Shown one piece after another: positions 35,801 to 47,800 of a stretch of DNA of 64,000 nt (its first letter is position 1; every line of letters starts with the position of its first letter). Under the pieces are notes generated by a model that made no database searches, had not been told where the DNA came from, and was given only the letters and a program-made list of their open reading frames with translations. The position numbers and the translations under genes were made by a program. The DNA comes from Symsagittifera roscoffensis (taxonomy: Eukaryota > Xenacoelomorpha > Acoela > Convolutidae). The stretch covers positions 28,624,189-28,688,188 of the forward strand of contig NC_087064.1 in NCBI RefSeq assembly GCF_963678635.1, given 5' to 3'.

Positions 35801-38800
35801 GCATTTGCCTTCTTTTTAGCGAAAGAAATGAAATTAACTTAAAAAAATCAAAATCAAACCAGGAAAAAGTAAATTTAGGCATGAATAAGCTTTGTCTTTT
35901 CTTGAACAAAAAAAATCTGGAAGAGTCTGAAGTGCATTCATTGATTCTTAAACAGTTAATGCTTGTGTAATTAAACGAACCAAATCGGGAAAACTGAATA
36001 AGATTTTTTAAATTGAATTATATATTTATCAAATTGAAATTAACATTTGAAATTAAGAGTCATTCAAGTTATTTGAGCTAAACTATTTTTTTGTGGGATA
36101 GCTCAATTTGGCTTTCAATTAATAAAGTAACAGTTATAAGAAATCAGTTAAATGGTAAATCTTGGCTGTCAGTTGTTAAGCAATTGTCTGACAAATTGAC
36201 ACAAACGTATGAAATTGTCGGTGGATCAAAATTACCGACGTTTCCAACCGTTTTTGTTATGCTATATTTGTAATGGGTTGAAATTTGTGCGATGCTTTGC
36301 ATTCGCACTATTGAAACGTATTCATTGATGCCTGGTATCTGCTTTTAGAATGCGTTAACTAGGTAAGGTAGTTAGGTCAATGAAGCAGCGTTGGATGCGA
36401 GGGGTTTTTAATCTAGCCGAATCCCGTTTTCGGCAAAATCTTTCTTTTTCAAAGCTTAATTTTTCTTTGACTTGCTTTGGCTTCTTCCATTTTTAAAGAA
36501 GGTTAATTTTGCTATTTTTAAGAGTCAATAAACGCAGTGAAGATTCTTATATAGGTTTTGATCATTTTTTTAAAGTTGAAAATTTGTTCACGCTCAAGTT
36601 TGATTTTTTGATCGCGGTTTGACTTAGGATTTCTTTTTAAGTTCAATTAATTTCCTTTGATAAAAGCCGGGCAAACTCCACTATCGAACAGAAAAATATA
36701 ATAAGCGCGATCCAATTCTAGTTTTGGAAGTTTTAATCCTCAGAGTTCCCAGCGTAAAAGTTACGCTTTGATCCAGTTATCTCAAATAGGTTTAATTTGA
36801 TCAAAAAGTATCAATCAAGTGTTGTTCTTGAAATTCAAAGAGCTTTGGGTAATATTTTTTCCTTGAAATTTCAAAAGTTTGACAGTATTGTGTGTAATAT
36901 TGTGTTGTCAATATAAATGTGTCCTTGCGTTCATTGATTTTTCTTTTCTCTCTTCTGGATGTGTCTTGCTTATTTGCAAGTTACCGCTTCGCTTGTCTCG
37001 AAAAATGTGCCAAGCGTGAAAGAGGTTTAACCTCGATTAGCCTTGCGGCTCTGGATAAATTGGAAAATTACAAAACTGGAAAAGTTTTTTTTATGAATCG
37101 GATGCCTATTTCAGTTTTTTTAGTGTCAATAGTAGACATTACCACTTTGCTTGTCTCGAAAAATTTGCCAAGCGTTAAAAAGTTTCTAACCTCGATTAGC
37201 ACTATGGCTCTGCATAAATTGGAAAATTACAAAACTGGAAAAGTTTTCTATGGATTGGATATTTTTTAGCGTCAGTAGCGCACATTTTTGCTGCTTGAAT
37301 ACTTTAGTTCATCCTAGTAAAGGGTTTTCTCTTAACTCACTATTTTTTTTCATTTTTTCCTCTTACTCCTAAACGAGTTAAAGCTACTTCTTGGCGTTTT
37401 TTTGCTTGTGTTTTTGAAGTGCAGCAAAAAAATGTTTGTTGTCTATTTATATAGGCGAGTTCTCTCCGGTCAGTGATAATAATTTTTTGCTATTTTTGCA
37501 AATGTCAGCATGTTTTTGCAAAATTTTAGCAAACTTGTTTTTGGTTTGTTTCTTGCTTACAGATTGCATAGAATTTTTTTACTTGCAACATATTTTCTAC
37601 AGACTTTGCCTTGATTGTGGCTCAATGTCTGAGCAATTTTAGCCCACTGAAATTGGTCCAACTATAATTTCCAAATTTAGATTATCAGACAACTATGCCC
37701 ATAAACTAATTGCCAATTTTTTGCGGATTGGTGTTTTATCATTATTGTAGCTTAGGTCAAATCAAAAAATCAATAAAGATGTCAGTATTTACATTTTTTG
37801 TTGGTTTCGATGGGTTTTACAGTTGACCTTATTTATCCTGTTATGTTATTTTTTCAGGTGTTTTATCTTCAGCAAAAATATCAATCTTATTAGTCTGTTA
37901 TTTTCACCCTTGCGTTAAGCAAGAGTTTGCAACCGACTACTGTTTTTTTTCTTGTGAGTAACTTTGTTTACAGGATCACCAATTTAAGTTGATATACCAG
38001 TAGGTGCTTTCGTCAATCAACCTAATTTTTTTTGTGTGCCTGCATTTTTCTTTTGCTTTTTAAAAAAACATCGTCCCTAAAGGTTTTATTATATATGATA
38101 TCGGCTTGTGACTTTATATCGCGTCGAATGAGCGATTTCTTTTCTAGTGTGTGTGTGTGTCAATCATTTTGAGTTTCAATTTTTTCGGATTTTTTGATGT
38201 CTTTCGAGTGTCTTTTTTTTCAGGTTTTTTTTTCGGCTCATTGGGTTTGTGCTCAAGTATTGTCGGCTTTGTCACAGCTTCTTTATTCTTTGTTGTGATG
38301 CTTTGTTGTGATCCTTTGTCCTACTTGATATATTGTTTTCAAAAGAAATTTTTTTCGTGGCAAATTTCGACAAACCTATGAAAATTATTGATGGTCTAGT
38401 TTGACATTTTCTTTCATATTTTTGACTGCAGTTTTCGTTTATATAAGTGTCCATTATTTTCTCATGCGATGTTTGTATTGTATCCTATGTGGTACGAATA
38501 TCTGCTTCGCCTCTGTGTTGAACTTTGTGTCATCTTAATTTGTATTTAGATTGTTTCAAACCTGAATGTCTTTGCGAATAATTAGCATCATTTTTGCTTT
38601 ATGACTTTCTTTCATTGCTTAAGCTTTTTTCTTACATTGCTTTGATTGTTTCAGCAAAATAAAAAATATTCGCTGACTGATATCTGTTCCACCCATTTAT
38701 CTGTATTTTTGGACTTGATGCGGAATTTGTTTTAATTGTTATCAAAAAAGCGACAATCAAAAGATTCTTTAAGTTAAATGACTTAAGGTGATATGCTTGA

Positions 38801-41800
38801 ATGTATAAATATAATGAACGCAGTGAAGACTCTTATAAAAGTCTTGATGATTTGTTTCAGGAAAATTCTTAAATTTTGTTCACGCTTAGTTTTGATTTTT
38901 CGCTGGTTGACTTGTGATTTCTTTTTAAGTTCAGTGCATTTCCATTTTTAAAAGGAAGGCAAAGTCCTCTATCGAACAGCAAAAGTGTAAGGGCCATGAA
39001 AAATTTGATCGACTTCTATTTTTGACAGTGTAATTAAATTATCAGATTTCGCAGCGAAATAAAGTCTTTAGCTATTGATCCAGTTTTCTCAAATTGGGTG
39101 AATTTCATGAAAAAATTGTCGATTATAAATTGTTCTCGATTTTCAAAGAGGCCATCTATTGTTTTCTTCGAAAATCGACGATGCGATTTTTTTTTTAAAA
39201 AAAGAAGTCAGCTTTTTTACGTTTCTTTGCATTCATTGCTCATGTTAATGAAGTTTGATTTCTGATTTTTTGTCGCAATTTTTAAAACTATCTTTTGCGT
39301 TTCTTTGATTTGTATGTTTTTTTTTCAATTCAAAAATGTTCATTGGTGGATCCAGTGTTTTTTAATGGGAAGTCGAATTTTCAAATAAATTTACAATACA
39401 AAATTTAAAAAAAATTAGACCGTCAAAAATGCCGTACTTTTTGGGAAAGTTTTTCGTTGCGCTTGAATTAACTGATTATTGGCAAATTAACATTTTTATT
39501 GACATTTTCATATGACAAAAACAGTGTCTTGAACTAACACAATACTCTCGTAGAACATGGTATTTTTTGTGCCATATGAGTTATAATAATGGTTTCGCCG
39601 CAGTAACAACTGAGAATATAAGGCTAGGAATTGAGGTCGGATAATCGAATTCGCGTGTCTGTGTCTGGTGTGCATTGATCAAGTTAGGTTTCTCCTGTCT
39701 TTTGCGACTGGATTGAAATCTTGATTTATGCGAGATGTACAGTTAGAAGTCTGGAAGTATAAATAGTTTGGTTGGTGTTTGTAGCTCTGAAGTTAATAGA
39801 TGTCTTTGAGTTAATGGCTCCGCTGGAATTATGTTAGTTGACTTTTTCACACCATTAAATACCCCACTGAGAGATGTAGTATGGATGCTATGTGGCCCTT
39901 TTTATCCCCGTTGCCCTATAAATTTTCTGTCAGTTGCTCTCCTAATGACTCTGTTTATAGCCCAAAACAAGACTAACTTCTCGCCTCAATGGCCTATTAA
40001 AAAGTGTGCCCAAATCCATTTTCCTTCCGCTAAACTCCTTTGATAGCAATTCTTCTCGAATATATTATCTTTATTGATATCTTTTCCCAAACTGTTTTTG
40101 TCTAGTGCTATAAATAATTTTCGCTTCCAAGTGTAACATTTATAGTGCCCATTTTTCCCCAAACAACATACTTTGCACAATTTTTGCTACCACTCTAATT
40201 ACACTAATGGTTAGGAAAAAAGATTTGAATATTTTTGTTGAAATTTTTGCTGAGATTTGAATTGGCAATTAGCTCAATCCCTTTTGCAAACCGATTACAA
40301 AAATTTTGGATCCCTTTCTCATGGATTTGCAAAAGTGTGTCGGAATTTGTTGAGGGAAGAAAGTGTTCATTGATTATGAAAAGTGTTAGTTATGGATTAG
40401 CACTAGCAGGGAATGGGTTGCTAATTGAATTTGAATGGGCCCAAATTGCATTGCTTTTGGGTCTTGGCGGACTGAGAGATAAAAATTAACTTATTTAGAC
40501 AAAATAGATACAGTTGTAAGTTAGTGTTACAAGTTCAAGATCCACTGAGTCTTACACTTACTAGCCGATACAGCGCATAGCCGATTTCCTATCGTTTAAA
40601 AAATGTTTCTTTTTCTTACTTTTAAGCAGAAAAAAAAGATAAATGCTAGTAAAAAATATTGAAAAAGTTTTTTTTTTAGAACGAATTGATTTTTTTTTCT
40701 GTTAAATGCACGGTGACTTGTTCAGTGAAGATGAAAAGAAAGGTAAAATGTTGAAAGTGTTTCCTGAAGTCTAGAATTGGAGCAACTTTATTTATTTAAT
40801 TTCCGTCTCCGAGATAATATTTAGACTCTTGTTGAGCGCATTGCGACACAGGAACAAGTGGGGCTAATTGGGGAGAGGGGCTCATTTGAAGACACTAATA
40901 GACACACTTTTCACCACTCTGTCAAATAGCCCAAATCCAATTTCACGCCCGCTTTTATCGCCCTAATTGCCTCTTCACCACTCCCCAAGTGAACTGAGCA
41001 CCGGCACCGCGCCAAGCACCAAAGCTCCAGTTGAGATAAGCAGATGAATAAGAGGTTCGAAGCAATCATTGTCAATATAGGGGGTTCTAAGATGTGCAGT
41101 AGATATTAAATTTTTTCCTTGCTTTTCTCTGAATGATTAGGTTTCAGGTGCATGTTATGCGCATCTAGGCATCGAAATAATTAGTGAGCAATGTTTCCAT
41201 CTGTTCATTTATTTGGAGATGCTAATATTTTAATCAAGGTGTTCAGGAGTGGATTTTTTTGTGTTTATTTTTCAGATGCATTGATTTTTGCTCATATCAT
41301 TTTGTGAAGGCAATAGACGGGGACTTTTTTTGCTGCGGCTCCTCCAATTTTGAAGAATTTTGGAACCAAGATTCAGTTTTTCCAATTCCAATTAATTCAT
41401 ATGCGCCATGAAAGCAAAACATGACGTTAAAAATCACTTTTTCAGATTTTTTGTTTTGTTGAATTTATAAAACAACTGCGCATGTATCGAATTTCATGCG
41501 TCCTCAGCAATTGATCAAATTCCTAATTAAAGAGTCCAATCAATGATAGACGGAAAACAAGTGATGATAGGTATCAAATTAATGATTTTCAATGAGATAT
41601 AATTTCTTCATTTTTTATTTATTGTTTTCTTTGAAATCAATTTTTACGTTTCTTCTTTTGATCTTAGAAGTCTCGGGGTGCTTTAGTACACATATCTGAA
41701 ACAAATTCAATCAATTTTGAAGTTATTTTGCTAAATTTTATCAATAATTCTTCAATTAGCGACAAATTATGTTCGACAAGTTTGTTTTGTTCCCAAATAA

Positions 41801-44800
41801 TGAAGTCGACGAAAAATTGTTTGAGACTACCGCTTCCGAGTCAAATTTATTCGGACAAGCAAATTCGTATTTTAATAGTAAAAATTGTTCATCAGAGCTA
41901 AGAGTAGAGAAAGATGTTCATCAAAAGTGTATTGTATATATTTTTCAGCGTTGCGTGTGTTCGTTCTGTTCTGTTGTTGTTTTTGTGGCGCTTTTTTCTC
42001 TCTTCTCAATTGGCGACTGATGTGCTGATCCAGTCGTTATCTCTAAGTTTATTACAGCTCGTGTTGGAAAATATTGGCGATAAAAATTCTAATTAACACC
42101 GGCTTCCCTTTTAATCCCCCGTCCCGTCCCTACCTGCTCTCTGTGTCCTATCACTTTCCATCCAGTCCAGATAAACCCAAGTGGATGAGAAGTACTTGTA
42201 CCGGTGCCCTCTTTGCTGTCTGATGTCACACACTAGATTAGATCTCTTCTTCTCCTTCTCCTTCTTTCTTTGTTATGATCTATTTTGTTCCAAATTGTGA
42301 ATCCGCAAATTCAAATAACAACACCATCCAATGAAATGATATAGAGGACAGCATTTGAAAAAAAAAGATTTAGAATGATTTCTGAACATTTTCTATAGCC
42401 AATTTTGATGATTCAGAACTGCAGTTTTTGTATCTAATTTCAGTTCGGTATAAACAAATATATAGGTTGATATAGCATCAATGTAGGAAAGTTCCGACCA
42501 CCAAAATAAAAATCTTAAAAAAGCAGTTTTTTCAAATGGTGTCGTTTTTTGTATGTCGTGCTGTGACGAGAGGATCTAAAGAAAGGCCTGGAACTTAGCC
42601 ATATTTGGTAGTAATACTAAATTATTCGACAATATTTTCCCTCGAAAAAATGAATAGAACAATATTTAAAAAAAAATCAAATTAATTTGATTATATTTTT
42701 TGCAGAAAACTTTTTTGATTAAAAAATTTTTTTGAAGGCGTTAAAAAACCAGAGGAAAATTAGATTTTAACTGCGTAACTAATAAAATATTATATGCCTA
42801 TTAAAAGGCCGAATAGCTCACTCAAAGCTGGACAAAAATTCAAATTACGACCTACGGGGCTTTTTTTATATAACCTAAAATCCCTGACGATATTTATTTT
42901 TGGCTCCTGAATTTTTGTGAAAAATACGTGAGAAAAGAAATAAATTGTTAGTCTATGTTATTGTGTTCCGACCGTTGAAAAGGGGGTGGAACTTTGTATT
43001 CGGATGTGTTTGTTTTTTCTTTTTATTTTTTTTTTGTTTTCCATCCAAAATCAGGTGCCGCAAATAATCATCGGAGTGGGTTGAGTGATATATCATATTA
43101 AAGCCCTTTCAGTCGTGATTCGAAGCACATTAAAAAAATTTCAAAAAAAATCCATTTAAAATTTTCCCAACAACCGAATGGAAATTTTTGGTTTTTCGTC
43201 AAATTTCGAGTGAATTAAATGAGCATTTCTTGTTGAATCCGTCATTTAGGCTAAAAACGGAAACTGGTTTTGAAAGCTGTATTTGGCACTTCCCAGGAAA
43301 GAAAAATTTTCTAAAAAATAAACAAGACTGCTCGTATCAGGGCGAAGCCCGGAATGTTCCGACTGCCTTCAAGGTTTATGGATCAGTAATATCATAAACA
43401 ACAAAAAAAAAATAAAACGAAATTTTTTTTTCTAAAATTTGATTTTTTTTCTATGAAAATCATCCCCCCACGCGCCATATAAAGTACAAAACAGCAGATT
43501 TTGCTCCTTGTAACAAATCAATTATGGTAAATAAGCTTCTTTCAACCAATTTGCAGCGATTTCTAAGACGGATTAAATCTCCGCTTACTCGTTAATAGCG
43601 CGAAATATATCGCGCGTTAATTGTCCCAAATTGGCCAAAATGGAAATCTTTAAACCCCCATAACTTTACGAAAAATGATCACAGGTAGAATATCATTTCA
43701 AATTTAAGCTCAGGACAACAATAGTTTTCGAATGATATTTTAAAAATTCCGTCAAAAATGGCTAGTTAAAAAGTCGAAATTTGTCTGAAGAAAAAAAAAC
43801 CCACCCCGAGCACAAATATTCCGTCACTTTCGTATCGAAAGTCGGAACAATAAAATGTGTTGTGCATAATGTACATAAATTGTTCAATGTACAGTTTCCT
43901 AAGTTTTTTTCTAACTGAATTTTGTTGCAGGGTCGTGGCGGCCTGGGTAGTATCTACGTGTGGGCTTCTGGTAACGGCGGAGCAGTGGGCGACTGTTGTA
44001 GTGCAGACAGTCTAGTTTCCTCCCCCTTCACAGTCTCAATCGGGGCTCTCACTCACGAGGGGAGGCCTGCATACTTTCAGGAGTCATGTCCTAGTACATT
44101 AGCTGCAGTATACACTGGGGGAGTGAGTAGGGACCAAATGGCTGGACTGTTGGAAGGAGAAAAACACGAGAAAAGTTTCCCAATGGTGAGTATGAGTATT
44201 TGTAATTGACTTGGTCTCTGGTGATTACAGCTGGAACAAGCCAAAGCGTCACTCAATTTGAATCTTACTAGAAAAAAAATAAGTAATGTGACTTGATCGA
44301 TTTTTTGTACCAATAGTATCACTCATGTATGCTCGAAAATTTGGGACGCGTTCTTTTTATACCGGTGATTGAAATTTGTACCTTGTTGTTTTTAGCGATT
44401 TGTACCTTCATAGGTCTTGAATGACCAGAGGTAACTAATATAAATGAACTTTCTCATTTTTAGAGATATAAAGTAAACATTCAATTTAGATTTTACAACT
44501 AGTAGCGTGAGCGCCACATGCATGTTTTGGCGATGGTTCTTATTCCGCAATTAATCTCCTTGCTTGAACGCATGGATTTGAGAGAAAAAATAATCCTTGC
44601 TATTGAATTATATCTTGTGTTTATAGCAGGAGGCTTCTAACAAAGAATGAAATTTCATTATTTTCAATTTTTTTCTTGTTTGAGAATACATGAACTTTCA
44701 TCGGACCTTCTGTTCAAATTGTTTGCTGATGTATTCATGTTTTACGTCATCTGGTCTTCGTTCATTCAAGACTGAGGCTAAATTGCTTCGTTTCATGTTA

Positions 44801-47800
44801 CTTTTAAAATGTTAACTAGCTCTTAAAAACTGCTGGTCAATATAGGCCAAAAGTTTAAAAAACTCATTTTCAGTTTCATACTCGAAATCGTTTTCATGCT
44901 CAAAATTGCGGCTACAGTTTTTTCGGCTTAAGTAAACTACATTCCAATTTTCAATGCAAATCATCAAAAGTAGAAGAACTTAATTAGTATTCGAAAAGGA
45001 AAACAACTCGTAAAAACGTGTAACTGTGGTTAAAGTTGCGCAAAAATGTTAAACATAGAAATAGATAGTAACATGCTTTAAACATTGATAATGTAAAAGT
45101 TTTGCTGCCTATTTGACCTTCACAAAGTTAGAAATATCGGTAATGTTTGCTGTAATTTTGGGCATCCATTAGTCATCCAATACTCATTTACTGTAGTTGA
45201 AAAGTCGAACCAAGAGTCTGAGCTCAAAAAGCGATGCAAATTTGTCTGTCTGATTTGGGATCATAATGTTAGTTGAGTCATCTGAAATGAATGTTCCTTG
45301 TTTTCCGTAGAATGTTCTGCATGTGGGTGTGAACAATCTTTATATTTCAAATATGTCGTTTTTCTTAGTCTTTTGTGTTATTACCGCAGGTGACCACTTC
45401 GATAATGTTCAATAAGGAGGATCCGACTGCGAGTGAGAACTGTGACGAGTACTTCAGTGGTACTTCGGCTGCTGGACCCCTCGGAGCTGGCATGATAGCA
45501 CTCCTGCTCCAGTCTAAGTAAGAAATACCCCTAACCACGCAATAGATGTTGATCAAGACTTTAACAAGGAGGAGCGTTTTATTTTCAAGAAAATGTTCAA
45601 TAAGGAAAAGTCTTTCAAGCATTCTTCGCAATGTTTTGTATTAAATGTCTCTCTTAAAACCGCAAGTAATAAGTTATTTTTAGCTCAGAAATAATAGCTC
45701 ATCAAAGATATGATAAAGTGTAAAATACGAAGTTCAGACTTCTACATAGGTTGTGATGTTTTTTTTTGGTTTTTTCAGGAAAAGTCTAAGAATTTATTCA
45801 GACTCAAGTTTACTTGTTCGCTGTTTGACTTTTGTTTTTTTTTAACGTTAGTTGATTTCTTTGGTTATAAAGAAGGCAAACTCTACTATCGAACAGCAAA
45901 AGTATAAAGGTCACGAAAAACGGAATCGATTTCTAATTTAGAGATTGTAAAGTGGAATTTTATTATCAGATATCCCAGCGGAATAAAAATTTTACTTATT
46001 GATTGTTTTTTCAAATTGGGTTTATTTTATCAAAAAACTGACACTCATAAAAGCTTTCAGAAATTCAAAGAGTTTTTTGGGCATTCAATGTTTTTTGTTC
46101 AGGAAAAGTCAAAATTTGTTTACGCTCAAAATTTGGTTTCTCGGGATTTGACTGTTGATTTCTTTTTCTCTAATTGAAGCCTAACTCCATAATCGAACTG
46201 CAATAAGGTAAGTATCACTAAAAACTCGAATTACTGCTAGTTTTATAAAGGGACAAGTTACAAAAACGAAAATTTTAAGATTAGTGAACGTAGTCAAGAC
46301 TCTTATATAGGTCTTGCTGATTTTTTTTAGGAGAAAGTCTTTAAATATTGATGCACTTAGGTATAATGCCTTTTGAAATTTATCTGCTGAAAGTGACGTA
46401 AACAGTACTCTCCAAATACGATTGTGGAAATGGCGCGAAAAAACGTGAACGATTTCTAGTTTCGAAAGTGGAATTTGTTTTTTGATTTCCAGCGGAATAA
46501 GAACTTTACCTGTTGATCCAGTGTTCTCAATTTGGGTTATTGCTATCAAAAAAGCACCAATCATAAATCATTCTAGAAATTCAAAGAGTTTAAAGGGCAT
46601 CAATTTTTTTTCTTTGAAGTTCGCGAGTTAAGATTTTTTCAGTGTTTTTTTTTTTAAAATATATACTTGGGTTCATTACTCTTTTCCAATCTTCGATTGG
46701 CTATGTTTTCAATTTCCAGCGGAATAGGAAACCTTTCAGTTGATCCAGTGTTCTCAAAATATAAAAGTTCCAGTTAAAAACATTTCTTAAAATTCAAACT
46801 GCTTTAACTGTGATGAGTCGATGAGCATAGTGAACACTCGGATATAGATAGTGATAATTTTCTATTTTTTTTATAGGATTTTTCCCTTTTTTGTTGAAAG
46901 GAAGGCGTTTTCCACTATCGAACAGTAAAAGTGTAAAGGTCGCGAGAAACGACTGATTTTTAATTCCAAAGTGGATTTCAATTTTCACAATGGAATAAAA
47001 ATGTACATATTGATCCAGTTTTCTCAAATTTGGCTAATTTTATCAAAATTGTCAAACAAATTCAGAATGCTTAAAATCCCTATATATTTTTGCGAAATTC
47101 GAAAGTGAATTTTTAAAATTTTTTTTCTTTTTTTTTGCGTTCATTGACTCTTTTCAAATCGTCTGTTGGCTATTTTCTTCGAACTTCGGAAGCTGAAAAA
47201 AGAAAAAAATCGATCAATATGTTTTCGGTTTCCTTGTTCTCTTTTCCAACCATCTGTTGGTTATGCTATTTTTTTTCGGAGAAGATGAATTGATATTAGG
47301 ACTAAATTAAAGATAGAATATAGAAGTCGCTATAAAAAGAATAAAATAAGAAAGTTCGATTGAATTATTGCCAACCTACGAACTTATCGTACTTAAGACA
47401 TCAGCGACACCATCTTAAACTCACTCACGCTCTATTTATTTCTGAGGCACTCCTGGAAAGTCAATTTACACGCGTGACCTGTCAAGTTCTGACCGTTACT
47501 TCAAGATCTTACTTCCCGTTGTCTGTATTGCAAAGCAGTGAGAAAGAAGGAAAGTTTTTCGATGCAGTTGAAGTATTTCCAGACATTAATTATTCGCATT
47601 TCGATCGCTCTATTTAGCCCTCCCTCAAATATTGTTCAAAATCAATTAGCACTTTTAACTCCCTTGCTACAATTATATACAGGTAAATTTTAACCGGATA
47701 GGATTAGCAGGACTAATCGTGGAACAAGACGAAAGTATACTTCACAAACAACAAGACTAACTGCTTTGAAAAACAAGGAAAACAATTAGAGGGATTTGTT

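Larger units (their letters stand above)
32015..43930 (+). other. Convertase intron 6 (11.9 kb)
   Basis: The largest intron. It contains a G-run repeat (32.19-32.67 kb), a tandem pair of the 525-bp repeat (34.45-35.47 kb), MITE-like copies (35.55, 36.52 and 38.81 kb), a 160-bp direct duplication (36.99-37.26 kb), GC-richer non-repetitive islands (39.83-41.05 and 42.08-42.25 kb), and an inverted R3 fragment next to a third 525-bp repeat (42.96-43.85 kb). No nested gene could be supported. Confidence 0.7.

Noticed and set aside
37000-37269. 116-codon frame as an exon
   Set aside because: It is made by a 160-bp direct duplication of non-coding sequence and has no splice support.
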